Under the pieces are notes generated by a model. The model saw nothing but the letters and a program-made list of their open reading frames with translations, did not search any database and had not been told where the DNA came from. DNA of 42,997 nucleotides. Origin: an uncultured Bacteroidales bacterium. GTDB taxonomy: Bacteria; Bacteroidota; Bacteroidia; Bacteroidales; Bacteroidaceae. Shown piece after piece: positions 30,397-39,780 of this stretch. The stretch lies in assembly GCA_946055515.1 (NCBI GenBank), contig CAMGGA010000004.1, positions 1-42,997 of the forward strand, read 5' to 3'. The first letter of the stretch is position 1. Each line of letters begins with the position of its first letter. A program made the translations under genes and the position numbers.

Positions 30397-32622
30397 ATGA
30401 AAAGTAACAATTACTATCAGATGTGCTGGCAAAGCCTGTCGGAGGAAGAGAAACGGCTCTCTTCATTTCTCTCCATTGTGGCTGCAGAGGGCATCTCAGA
30501 GCAAACGGTGTTTCAGGTTCTCCAGCCCGTCCATGCAAGGGACTTCCACGCGTCCATTGAAAAGCTGTGCTTGCTCCACTGGATCACACTGGACCACCAT
30601 ACCATCGTGGCACCGCCACAGACAGCCGACTTCTTCCTGAAGATGAGGCCCATCAATGAGCCGACCATCGAGAAGGTACTTGGAGCACTGGACAAGCTGC
30701 TCCCCCTGCGCCCGCAGGACGATATGCTGGCGAAGCAGGAGTACTTTGTGCTGGCCCGTCTGTTCTTGGAACACCTGCTGGCCGCCCCCCACAGACGGGC
30801 GGTCAAGAAATCGCACATCGCCCCGCTTTTCGCAGCAGTGGTGATTGTCTTCGTGAGCAACTTCGAGCTGTCGCTCTGCGGAAACAAGCGGCAACCCGTC
30901 GCTGCGCTGGAAGACCGACTGGACTACCGGCTCTTGAAGTTCGTCACGGAAATCAACAGCGACAACAGGCGCACAGGCCATGCCTACCGTCTGCTCGGCG
31001 AACTGTATACGAACATTTTCCGGTATGGCGAGGCAAAAGCCTGTTTCCAAGAGGCAGAAGCCCTTCTGGGCCCAAACGCCCAGCTCTGGATGGCGCAGGC
31101 AAGGATGTATGAGAACCTCGGCATCTTCTCGCGCGCCTTCCAGCTGGCCTATCGCGCCTACCTGTTCAACAAGGGGAAGAACTGGGGCGAAGACAACATT
31201 CCCGTTTGCCTCTACCTCTCCTACCTCTGCGCCTCCAGCCAAGCGGCCGCAGACAGCAAGGTCTGGCGAAACAAGGCTTGCGCCCTGTTGGGCATGAAGG
31301 AGGTGCCGCCCTGCCATTCCGTCAGCATTACGCTGAAGGAAATCGAGGCGCTGGTACACCAGCAGGACACGGCCCTTGCCCACCAGATTGCCGACGCCGC
31401 AGAACTGGAGATTGTCCACCTCTACGGCGGCGGTGCGCCCGAACTGGCCCGCCTGGCCTTTATCCGCTGCGTGATTGACGAACAGGCAGGACTGGACCGC
31501 AAGAGCATGGCCCACTACGCGGACTACGTCCACTTCAACCACACCAACTATGGCTTCAGCGTGGGCGACCAGGCCGTACTCTACGCCGGCATCATCTTCA
31601 ACCACATTCAGCGTGGCAACACGACGACCACCGCCTTCTACTCCGCCAAGATGCAAGCGCTCTATGCGGAAGGGGACAACATCGCTCCCGGCGTGCGCTT
31701 CAACCAGGCCATTGCCAACTATCTCTCCCATTCCGCCGAAGCATCCTACAGCCTGTGCGAGGCTTACTTGGAGACAGCGGTAGAAATCTACGAGAAGGAA
31801 CTGAAGCCCGACGACGCCCTGCTCGCGGAGATTGCCCCCGTCTTCCACAACGGGAAGATTCCCGCTTCGGTGATGGAGGCAGATGCTTATAAGACCATCC
31901 ACCTCTGCACCATCCACCACTGCATGGCAGAAGGGCGTATTGGCGATGCCAAGGCTATCATCGGGAAATTGACCCGCAACGAGGAAGATGCCCTGGAGCG
32001 CCAGAAATGGGCCGTACAGCTGGGCCGCGCCCTCATCGCAGAGGGCAAGAGGGAGACCGGCCTGCGTGTGTGGAACAAGACGCTCGAGAAGGTGTCCAAA
32101 GCCTCCAGGTTTGAAATAGCCAAGGAAATGGCCGAATGGGCAGACCACTTCAATCTGCACTTCGACTCCCTCCATTTCTACGAGGAAGCCCTGCAAAGGG
32201 ACACGATGGCCTACGGCAACTCCCGCGACATCGTGGAAGCCCTGCAATGCTATGCCCACGAGCTCGAACAGTGTGGATTGGAGGAAATATCCGACGAGCC
32301 CTGGAAGCAAGCGCTCACGCTGGCGCAATCCACGGGCGACAAGGACGGCATTGCCCTGCTCTACTTCACCTGGAGTGCCACCAAGCAAGGCCACGAGGCC
32401 GAGGTGCTTCTGGAGAAAGCCATCAGCCACTGGACGCCCGAACCTTCTCTCTTCGACGAAACGCTCGCCAAAATGTACTTCAGCTTGGCCTGTGTCCAGG
32501 CGCAGCAAGGCCATACAGAAGCGTTCGAGGCCGCCAGCCTCAAAGCCATGGCCCTCTGTCCTGGGGATATCCCCAAGGAGTGTGTAGAGGAAATGCTGAG
32601 CCAACTGCCCAAGGCAGAATAG
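30397..32622 (+). CDS. wHTH + TPR-repeat protein, STAND-regulator-like but with no recognizable NTPase domain
   Basis: 741 aa; N-terminus WQSLSEEEKRLSSFLSIVAAEGISEQTVFQVLQPVHARDFHASIEKLCLLHWITLDHHTIVAPPQTADFFL resembles STAND winged helix; remainder helical-repeat (AYRLLGELYTNIFRYGEAKACFQEAEALL). Confidence 0.75.
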   Translation: MKSNNYYQMCWQSLSEEEKRLSSFLSIVAAEGISEQTVFQVLQPVHARDFHASIEKLCLLHWITLDHHTIVAPPQTADFFLKMRPINEPTIEKVLGALDKLLPLRPQDDMLAKQEYFVLARLFLEHLLAAPHRRAVKKSHIAPLFAAVVIVFVSNFELSLCGNKRQPVAALEDRLDYRLLKFVTEINSDNRRTGHAYRLLGELYTNIFRYGEAKACFQEAEALLGPNAQLWMAQARMYENLGIFSRAFQLAYRAYLFNKGKNWGEDNIPVCLYLSYLCASSQAAADSKVWRNKACALLGMKEVPPCHSVSITLKEIEALVHQQDTALAHQIADAAELEIVHLYGGGAPELARLAFIRCVIDEQAGLDRKSMAHYADYVHFNHTNYGFSVGDQAVLYAGIIFNHIQRGNTTTTAFYSAKMQALYAEGDNIAPGVRFNQAIANYLSHSAEASYSLCEAYLETAVEIYEKELKPDDALLAEIAPVFHNGKIPASVMEADAYKTIHLCTIHHCMAEGRIGDAKAIIGKLTRNEEDALERQKWAVQLGRALIAEGKRETGLRVWNKTLEKVSKASRFEIAKEMAEWADHFNLHFDSLHFYEEALQRDTMAYGNSRDIVEALQCYAHELEQCGLEEISDEPWKQALTLAQSTGDKDGIALLYFTWSATKQGHEAEVLLEKAISHWTPEPSLFDETLAKMYFSLACVQAQQGHTEAFEAASLKAMALCPGDIPKECVEEMLSQLPKAE

Positions 32623-32664
32623 CCGTGCGCCGGGAGCGCGCGGCCTCCAGCGCCGCCCAAAAAT

Positions 32665-32700
32665 ATGGCCCAACTTCGCGATGGGCAGAAGTTGGGCCAT
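32665..32700 (-). terminator. Terminator hairpin for the panC-panD direction
   Basis: atggcccaacttc / gaagttgggccat 13-bp perfect stem, 10-nt loop; minus strand continues ATTTTT. Confidence 0.75.
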
Positions 32701-32785
32701 GATGGGATCGAGAGAGGCATTGCCTCGGGAAAGCACGGTCGGGGGCGGAATTTTCCCGGTGCGGCAGACCGAAGCCGCGCGTGGA

Positions 32786-33133
32786 CTACAGCGCGTTGTC
32801 GGGCCCCACGGGGAAGACGACCTGCGGCTTGAAATACTGCGCTTCTTCGGGTGTCATCTGCGCGTAGGCCATGATGATCACCTCGTCGCCGGGCTGGAAG
32901 AGTCGGGCGGCGGCACCATTGAGGCAGATGCAACCCGAACCCGCCGGGCCCGTGATCACGTAGGTCTCGATGCGCGAGCCATTGTTGTTGTTGACCACAT
33001 GGACATGTTCGCCCGCCACCAAGCCCGCGGCCTCCATCAGCCGCTCGTCGATGGTGATGCTGCCCATGTAGTGAAGGTTGGCCTCGGTGACGCGGGCGCA
33101 GTGTATCTTGGACTTTAAGATTGATAGCAACAT
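32786..33133 (-). CDS. panD: Aspartate 1-decarboxylase
   Basis: 115 aa [38 protein letters not shown]...[23 protein letters not shown] processing site. Confidence 0.97.
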   Translation of the reverse strand: MLLSILKSKIHCARVTEANLHYMGSITIDERLMEAAGLVAGEHVHVVNNNNGSRIETYVITGPAGSGCICLNGAAARLFQPGDEVIIMAYAQMTPEEAQYFKPQVVFPVGPDNAL

Positions 33134-33194
33134 ATCTATTATAATAGGAGTTTCGGAGGTTCAGAGAATCTATTGGCCGAGGGAAGCGGCCGTT

Positions 33195-34046
33195 TCAGCC
33201 TTTGTACTTCACATTGTCAATGAGGCGGACGGGGCGCGCGCCGCAGTAGACCGTGATGCAGCCCACCACATAGCCGCTCTCGTTCCAGTCGCAGACGGGT
33301 TGCAGCGAGATACCATCGACAATTTCGTAATACTCTACCTCCAGGCCCTCGGTGGCGTTGAGCTGGTCCACGACGAAGCGGTGGGTTTCCTCCACGCTGT
33401 GGCTTTGGGCGAAGGAAACGCTTTCCTTCAGGGCACGGGAGATGGCCACGGCTGTTTCGCGCTCGGCGGGCGTGAGCAGGGCGTTGCGCGAACTGAGCGC
33501 AAGCCCGTTAGCTTCGCGCACGATGGGACAGGGGCGCAATTCCAGGTCGAAGCCCAGGTCCTTGACCATGGCACGCACCACGGCAATCTGCTGGAAGTCC
33601 TTCTCGCCGAAGTAGGCCCGCGTGGGCTTCACCCAGTCGAAGAGTTTGCTCACGATTTGGCACACCCCGTTGAAGTGTCCCGGGCGGCGCCCCCCCTCCA
33701 TCACCGTGTCGATGGGCGGGTAGGAGAACTGGCGGGTATCGGGCTCGGGATAGGCTTCGCTGACAGTGGGTGCAAATACGAAATCGGCCCGGAGGCTTTC
33801 GAGGAGGGCACAGTCGGCCTCGAGGTCGCGGGGATAGTTCTGGAGGTCTTTGGGGTCGTTGAACTGCGTGGGATTGACAAACACGCTGACCACGGTACAG
33901 TCGTTTTCGGCAACGCTGCGCTCCACGAGTGAAGCGTGGCCGGCATGGAGGGCGCCCATTGTGGGCACTAAGCCAATGGTTTTACCTTCAGCACGCACGC
34001 CGTCTAAGGCTTCCTGCAATGCTTTCGTGGTGTTGAAAACTCTCAT
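33195..34046 (-). CDS. panC: Pantothenate synthetase
   Basis: 283 aa; GLVPTMGALHAGHASLV, VSVFVNPTQFNDPKDL, YFGEKDFQQ, SSRNALLTPAER. Confidence 0.97.
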   Translation of the reverse strand: MRVFNTTKALQEALDGVRAEGKTIGLVPTMGALHAGHASLVERSVAENDCTVVSVFVNPTQFNDPKDLQNYPRDLEADCALLESLRADFVFAPTVSEAYPEPDTRQFSYPPIDTVMEGGRRPGHFNGVCQIVSKLFDWVKPTRAYFGEKDFQQIAVVRAMVKDLGFDLELRPCPIVREANGLALSSRNALLTPAERETAVAISRALKESVSFAQSHSVEETHRFVVDQLNATEGLEVEYYEIVDGISLQPVCDWNESGYVVGCITVYCGARPVRLIDNVKYKG

Positions 34047-34282
34047 TGCTTTGTTTGTTGGTTTGCGTGTCGGCAGCCAGCCCTCTGCGGCCGCTACGGC
34101 TTCGCGCAGGGGCGACAGGCGATGGCTGACAGGGACACTTGTTCGGTTTGGAACGTTGTTCGGGGCTGCAAAATAACATATTTATTACGAGATAAAACAC
34201 TTTTTGCTCTTCGAAAACGGCTTTTTTCGCACGGAAAGCTGTTCTGAAAAGTGAAGAAGGACGTTTAATCAGTTTTTTTCCT

Positions 34283-34290
34283 TACCTTTG
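34283..34290 (+). promoter_or_regulatory. -7 element TACCTTTG upstream of the glycogen-synthase-like gene
   Basis: TAnnTTTG match about 195 nt upstream of the ATG. Confidence 0.45.
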
Positions 34291-34485
34291 CTGCCCAAAC
34301 GATGCTTCTGGCGCGCTGTATCGAGCCGTCCTCCGTATGGTTGCAGCATCGCTTTACCCCTTACTTATTCGACTAACGGTTTTTCTTTTCCCTGAAAGGG
34401 CACTCGCCGCGTTGCGGGCGAGAGTCAGGTTTTCCGCTGAGGCATATCCCCGCCCTGAGGAAAGAAACGACGCAAAAAAAGCAAG

Positions 34486-35298
34486 ATGAATCCAAAGAAA
34501 GTTTTGTTCATCACCCAAGAGATGGTGCCTTACGTGGGCGAGACTGTAGCCAGCCTCGATGGACGCAAGTTGCCGCAGGCCCTGCAGGAGCAGGGATGCG
34601 AAATCCGCACGTTTATGCCCCGCTGGGGGATCATCAATGAGCGCCGCAACCAGCTGCACGAGGTGATTCGACTCTCGGGAATGAACATCATCATCGACGA
34701 CACCGACCACCCGCTCATCATCAAAGTTGCCTCCATCCAGGCGGCCCGCATGCAGGTCTACTTCATCGACAACGACGACTATTTCCACAAGCGCCGCATG
34801 ATGGTGGACGAAAACGGCGAACCCTACGCCGACAACATCGAACGCGCCATCTTCTACGCCCGCGGCGTGCTCGAAACGGTCAAGAAGTTGCGCTGGTGTC
34901 CCGATGTCATCTACTGCCAGGGTTGGGTTTCGGCCGTAGTGCCCTTCTACGTGAAGACGGCTTTCCGCGAAGAGCCCCCCTTCGCCCACGCGAAAGTGGT
35001 CAGCTCGCTCTACAACGGCATGCCCGACAGCACAACGGCCGAACGCTTTGCCGAATGCCTGCAGTTCCGCGATGCTACGCCCGAAGCCGTGAAGGAAGCA
35101 GGCATTGACCTCTCCACCCCCGACAGCCTGATGCGCCTCGGAGTCACCTTCAGCGACGGCATCATCGAAGGCGAGGCTGGCGCCATGCCCGAAATGATTG
35201 CTTTGGCCAAGGAAAAGGGCATCCCCGTGCTCAACGCTCCCGCAGCGGAAGAGCAGGCCACAGCCTACAACGCTTTCTTCGAAAGCCTCATCGGATAG
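34486..35298 (+). CDS. Glycogen/starch synthase-like protein, N-terminal (GT5-type) domain only
   Basis: 270 aa; MNPKKVLFITQEMVPYVGETVASLDGRKLPQALQEQGCEIRTFMPRWG...DVIYCQGWVSAVVPFYVKT; ends without the C-terminal nucleotide-binding domain. Confidence 0.85.
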   Translation: MNPKKVLFITQEMVPYVGETVASLDGRKLPQALQEQGCEIRTFMPRWGIINERRNQLHEVIRLSGMNIIIDDTDHPLIIKVASIQAARMQVYFIDNDDYFHKRRMMVDENGEPYADNIERAIFYARGVLETVKKLRWCPDVIYCQGWVSAVVPFYVKTAFREEPPFAHAKVVSSLYNGMPDSTTAERFAECLQFRDATPEAVKEAGIDLSTPDSLMRLGVTFSDGIIEGEAGAMPEMIALAKEKGIPVLNAPAAEEQATAYNAFFESLIG

Positions 35299-35332
35299 GG
35301 ACGCTTTGCGCACCTTTGTATCCAAGGTTATA

Positions 35333-35416
35333 AGGGATAAGGTTATGAGGTTATAAAGTTACTGTTAGAGCGACAACCTTTAGCCTGTAACTTTATAACC
35401 TCATAACCTTATCCCT
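35333..35416. repeat. 30-bp perfect inverted repeat with 24-nt loop
   Basis: agggataaggttatgaggttataaagttac (35333-35362) / gtaactttataacctcataaccttatccct (35387-35416). Confidence 0.95.
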
Positions 35417-35483
35417 CAAAACTTTTTCAGCAATTTGTTCTATTAACCAATAAACTTGGGTATCACCCCAGCCCATTCTTCCT

Positions 35484-36962
35484 ATGAAGTACAAACTCCT
35501 ACTGCCGCTGCTGCTGGTCGCGCTGGCCTTCACCGCCTGCGACGACACCACGCAAATGATTGGCATGGACTTGATGCCCGACGGCGACAACGTCACGGCA
35601 CAGGCCAAGGTCTATCAGGTGACCACGAAAACCGTGCCCGTAGACGCTGTATTGGCCCGCACGGCCAACTGCTACTTAGGCAGCATCGTTGATCCTGACC
35701 TCCACGTGCAGACCACCTGCGACTTCATGGCGCAACTCCACCTCCCCGAACAGTTCAGGCTGCCCACCCTCGACCGCCTCATGACCGACGCCGAGGGAAA
35801 GCCCTTCTGCGACTCGTGCGACGTGCGCCTCTATTTCGAGGAATACAACGGCGACTCGCTGGCCTCCATGAAGCTGAAGGTCTTCGAACTCGACAAGCAC
35901 ACACCCATCGACGAGAAGGTAGCCTACTACTCCAACATCGACCCGATGGACTACGTCACGCCCGACCAAAACTTCAGCAAGGAAATCACCTACTCCGTCA
36001 AGGACCTGACGCGGCCGGAGTATGAAACGAGCGGCGGAACGTATTACAGACAAGTGGTGGTGAAGATGCCGAAGGACTACGGCACACAGCTCTTGCAGAC
36101 CTACTTCGCCCACCCCGAATATTTCACAGACACCTACCGCTTCAACCAGGAGGTGTGCCCTGGCTTCTACTTCAAGCACGCGGGCGGCACGGGCGCCGTG
36201 CTGAAAACCAAGATGATGGCGCTCAACGTCTATTTCCGCTACCACACGCTCACCGAAGCCGGCCAAGACACCATCGTGGACGGCATGCAGCGCTTCGGCG
36301 CCACGGAGGAGGTGATCCAGAGCACACGCATCAACAACCAGTACCCTGGCAGCCTGTCGCTCGAGAAGATCCAGCAGATGCCCTACACCTTCGTGAAGAC
36401 GCCCGCGGCCTTCTTCACGGAAATGACGCTCCCCGTGGACGAAATCGTGGCGGGCGAACACTACAACGACAGCATCAACCAGGCCAAGGTCACCATCCGC
36501 AAGTATGCCGAAGAGAAAGACCAGGTCATTCCCCCTCCCTCCTTCCTGCTGCTCGTCCGCAAGGACTACATGAACACGTTCTTCGAGAAGAAGGAACTGC
36601 CCAACAGCAGCGAGGCGTACCTGAGCAACCAGTATTCCGTCTCGAGCAACGCCTACCAGTTTGCCAACATCGGCCAGCTCATCACGAACCTGCGCAACGA
36701 GCGTGACCTCGGCGCCGGCGTGACGGCGACCGACACCGAAGCACAGCGCGCCGAGAAGTATGCCCGCTGGGAGGCCGAACATCCCGACTGGAACCGGGTG
36801 ATGATCGTCCCCGTGGCGGTGAAGACCACGACCTCGAGCATGACAGGCAGCCAGACCATCCAGAGCGTGAGCCACGAAATGGGCCTCACCTCTGCCCGCC
36901 TCGAAGGGGGCTACGGCGTTCCCCTCAACATCGAAGTGGTCTACAGCCGCAACAACCATTAA
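35484..36962 (+). CDS. DUF4270-like lipoprotein
   Basis: 492 aa; MKYKLLLPLLLVALAFTACDDTTQMIGMDLMPDGDNV lipobox; overall DUF4270-like layout. Confidence 0.8.
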   Translation: MKYKLLLPLLLVALAFTACDDTTQMIGMDLMPDGDNVTAQAKVYQVTTKTVPVDAVLARTANCYLGSIVDPDLHVQTTCDFMAQLHLPEQFRLPTLDRLMTDAEGKPFCDSCDVRLYFEEYNGDSLASMKLKVFELDKHTPIDEKVAYYSNIDPMDYVTPDQNFSKEITYSVKDLTRPEYETSGGTYYRQVVVKMPKDYGTQLLQTYFAHPEYFTDTYRFNQEVCPGFYFKHAGGTGAVLKTKMMALNVYFRYHTLTEAGQDTIVDGMQRFGATEEVIQSTRINNQYPGSLSLEKIQQMPYTFVKTPAAFFTEMTLPVDEIVAGEHYNDSINQAKVTIRKYAEEKDQVIPPPSFLLLVRKDYMNTFFEKKELPNSSEAYLSNQYSVSSNAYQFANIGQLITNLRNERDLGAGVTATDTEAQRAEKYARWEAEHPDWNRVMIVPVAVKTTTSSMTGSQTIQSVSHEMGLTSARLEGGYGVPLNIEVVYSRNNH

Positions 36963-37085
36963 CCCGCTTTTTCCCCGACAGACCTATATGGGCTATGGCT
37001 CTGGTGCTGCCACGCGCCCGGCCATAGCCCTTTCTTTTTCGACAAAGCCGAAGCGCCGCGTCGCCCCTCCCAAATCCGTACTCCC

Positions 37086-37811
37086 ATGAAAGTGCTTATC
37101 TTTGCAGCCGGCCTCGGCACACGCCTGAAGCCGCTCACCGACACCATGCCGAAAGCCCTCGTTCCGCTCCACGGCACTCCCCTACTCGCCCACACGCTCC
37201 AGCGGCTCATCGACAGCGGAGCCACGGAAGCCGTGGTGAACATTCACCACTTCGGCCAGCAAATCATCGACTACCTCGGCAGCCGCGACTGGGGCATCCC
37301 CGTGCGCATCTCCGACGAGCGCGACCTCCTGCTCGAGACGGGCGGCGGCCTGCGCCGCGCGGCCCCGCTCTTCACCGACGGAGAAGCGCCCATCCTCATC
37401 CACAACGTGGACATCCTCTCCAACGCCGACCTGCCCGCGCTCTACCATGCGTCCACAAGCCACGATGCCCTCCTGTTGGTGAGCGACCGCCCCACGCAGC
37501 GCTACCTGCTCTTCGACGACGACCTGCGCCTGCGCGGCTGGACCAACCTGGCCACGGGCGAAGTGCGATCGCCCTACCCCGACCTCGACCCGAGCGGACT
37601 CCACCGCCTGGCCTTTGCGGGCATCCATTGCTTCTCGCCCCGCCTGCTGCCGCGCATGGCGGAGTGGCCCGAAAAGTTTTCCATCATCGACTTCTACCTG
37701 AAAGTCTGCGCCGAGGCCGACATCCGCGCCTGCCTGCAGCCCGGCCTGCAACTGCTCGACGTGGGCAAGGTCGATTCGCTCCGCCAAGCCGAAACATTCC
37801 TCCGTCCCTGA
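37086..37811 (+). CDS. Nucleotidyltransferase family protein (NDP-sugar pyrophosphorylase-like)
   Basis: 241 aa; MKVLIFAAGLGTRLKPLTDTMPKALVPLHGTPLLAHTLQRL. Confidence 0.92.
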   Translation: MKVLIFAAGLGTRLKPLTDTMPKALVPLHGTPLLAHTLQRLIDSGATEAVVNIHHFGQQIIDYLGSRDWGIPVRISDERDLLLETGGGLRRAAPLFTDGEAPILIHNVDILSNADLPALYHASTSHDALLLVSDRPTQRYLLFDDDLRLRGWTNLATGEVRSPYPDLDPSGLHRLAFAGIHCFSPRLLPRMAEWPEKFSIIDFYLKVCAEADIRACLQPGLQLLDVGKVDSLRQAETFLRP

Positions 37812-37873
37812 CCGAAAAAACAGCTTTTCCCCGCCCTTTTCTATACGTATTTTTAAACGGGAAAAAATCCGTC

Positions 37874-37951
37874 AATCCTTCAGCCACTGCTTCAAAGCCG
37901 TTGATAATCAGCGAAAAAGTGGCTGAAGGATTTGATTTTTAAATCCTTCAG
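37874..37951. repeat. Two overlapping, mutually exclusive inverted repeats
   Basis: aatccttcagccact/agtggctgaaggatt (37874-37888/37918-37932) versus ctgaaggattt/aaatccttcag (37923-37933/37941-37951). Confidence 0.85.
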
Positions 37952-38011
37952 CAAGGTTCAGCAGTGGGTCGGCATCCGTCCGCCGCCCGCCTCTCCCTCC
38001 CGCGTTTCAGT

Positions 38012-38064
38012 CGCAGGCTTCGCCGCGCCAATCCCGGCCTTCGGCATGCCAGTCCCTGGCTTTG
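38012..38064. repeat. Degenerate 21-bp array, about 2.5 units
   Basis: CGCAGGCTTCGCCGCGCCAAT, CCCGGCCTTCGGCATGCCAGT, CCCTGGCTTTG in 21-bp register. Confidence 0.6.
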
Positions 38065-38130
38065 TCCGCCCCACGCGATGCCCTGCCGCGCAGCGTTCCC
38101 TCCGCCCCCTTCCTGAAGCATCGCTGAACG

Positions 38131-38165
38131 AGGCTGAAGGATTTGAAAATCAAATCCTTCAGCCT
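38131..38165. repeat. 16-bp perfect inverted repeat, 3-nt loop
   Basis: aggctgaaggatttga-aaa-tcaaatccttcagcct, followed by gttttcc. Confidence 0.95.
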
Positions 38166-38469
38166 GTTTTCCATTGATTTCCAGCACCTTACGCACATCC
38201 GCTGAAGGATTGAAGCATTTTTTGAAGGATTTAAAATGCGTATATAGTCGGCGGTTTGGGCGAGCCAGTGCCCCGCCCGAACGTTTCATTCTGCCCCATG
38301 CACGCCTGCCAAAGCGGTTGGCGTCTTACCCGCGCGAGCCTTACGCGCTTTTCGGGAAAACGTCCCCGCCGCTGGGCAAACAAACAGGCATGCGGCATCC
38401 GTCTGTCCGAGAAATTCATTAAATTTGCGAACATAAAAACATTTGTCTTTTAACCCCTCCGTTCCACGT

Positions 38470-39564
38470 ATGGACCAAACGCTGTATCGCTACTCGCTCT
38501 GCATGGCCCTGCCGCTGATGTGGTTTTTCGGGTTCCACATGCTTTTTGCCCCGACACCCGGCAAGAAAATCTATTCCAACTTCCTGCGGTCGCGCCGCCT
38601 GATGGGCACGGCCCTGCTCCTTCTGTCGGCCAACTACGCCGTACACTTCGCCTTTTCCCTACGGCTCAAAGACCCCAACGCCACCATCCTGCTGAACCTG
38701 GCCACCTACTTCCTCTGCTACTGGCTCTTCAGTTCGGCCATGATGACGCTGCTCGACAACCGCTACCTTTCCCGCCGGCGCACGTTCCGCCACTTGGGGC
38801 TGTGCCTGGCATTTTCCGCCGTGGCCTGTGCGGTCGGCGTGTGCGGCCCGCACGGGTGGTACCGGCAATGGGGCACGTTTGCGTTGGCGGCCGGACTGGT
38901 GGTCTACGGGCTCTTTCTCTCCGTCCGCCTGCTGCGGACCTACAGGCAGGCCCTCAGGATGTTCGAGGACACACATTCCGACGACATCGGCGCCTACATC
39001 CGCTGGCTCTCCGTCTTCACCTATTGGGCCATCGGGTTCGGGGTGAGCTGCGGCCTGCTCACGTTCCTCCCCGACGCGTATGTGTTTGTCTGGGTCCTGT
39101 CGTCAGTTCCCTTCTACGTCTACCTCTACTGCTGCTACCAAAACTACATGCTGTTTTACGAGAAAGTGGAGAATGCCCTGCAGGAGGACGCCGCGCCGGA
39201 AGCGACCGACGGGGAGGACGCGCCGGCCTACCATGCCGAGATTGCCCGCCGCATCCAGGAGTGGATTTCGCAGGAAGGCTACCGCCGGCCGGGACTGACG
39301 CTGAACGAGTTGGCGCAGTTGCTCTGCACCAACCGCACCTACCTCTCGGAGTATATCCACAGCGTCTACGGGACAAGTTTCCGCGACTGGATTTCAGGGC
39401 TGCGCATCGAGTATGCCAAGGCAGCCATGGAGCAGCACCCCCGGCGCAAGATACAGCAGGTTTCCGAAGAGGCGGGATTTCTGTCCCAGAGCCACTTCTT
39501 CCGCACCTTCAGCGAGAAAGAAGGCTGCTCGCCGGCCCGCTGGCGCAAGAGCCGCATGGAGTGA
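38470..39564 (+). CDS. AraC family transcriptional regulator with multi-TM N-terminal domain
   Basis: N-terminal hydrophobic segments; C-terminal GLTLNELAQLLCTNRTYLSEYIHSVYGTSFRDWISGLRIEYAKAAME...SEEAGFLSQSHFFRTFSEKEGCSPARWRK. Confidence 0.9.
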   Translation: MDQTLYRYSLCMALPLMWFFGFHMLFAPTPGKKIYSNFLRSRRLMGTALLLLSANYAVHFAFSLRLKDPNATILLNLATYFLCYWLFSSAMMTLLDNRYLSRRRTFRHLGLCLAFSAVACAVGVCGPHGWYRQWGTFALAAGLVVYGLFLSVRLLRTYRQALRMFEDTHSDDIGAYIRWLSVFTYWAIGFGVSCGLLTFLPDAYVFVWVLSSVPFYVYLYCCYQNYMLFYEKVENALQEDAAPEATDGEDAPAYHAEIARRIQEWISQEGYRRPGLTLNELAQLLCTNRTYLSEYIHSVYGTSFRDWISGLRIEYAKAAMEQHPRRKIQQVSEEAGFLSQSHFFRTFSEKEGCSPARWRKSRME

Positions 39565-39780
39565 GCGTTCCGCAGGGCGGAGATGCCACCCGGCACCCAG
39601 CGGCCACTGCAAAGGCTTCCGGGCTGCCCATTCTTCAAAAAAAGTGTCCAGTCATCAAAAAGAGCGTCCGCAGTGCAGCCGCGGCCTTTTCCACTACCCC
39701 ATATTCCTTATATTTGCATGGCAACCTGCCCTGTGCAGGCGATAGGCATTCACTTTATCCCTTCATCTAAACCTACTATT

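Noticed and set aside
30496-32736. 746-aa minus-strand ORF
   Set aside because: Antisense to the wHTH-TPR gene, whose plus-strand protein has coherent domains; shadow ORF.
34486-35298. Glycogen synthase gene truncated by mutation
   Set aside because: The short form upstream of panC appears to be a normal arrangement in Bacteroidales, so a recent truncation is unlikely.
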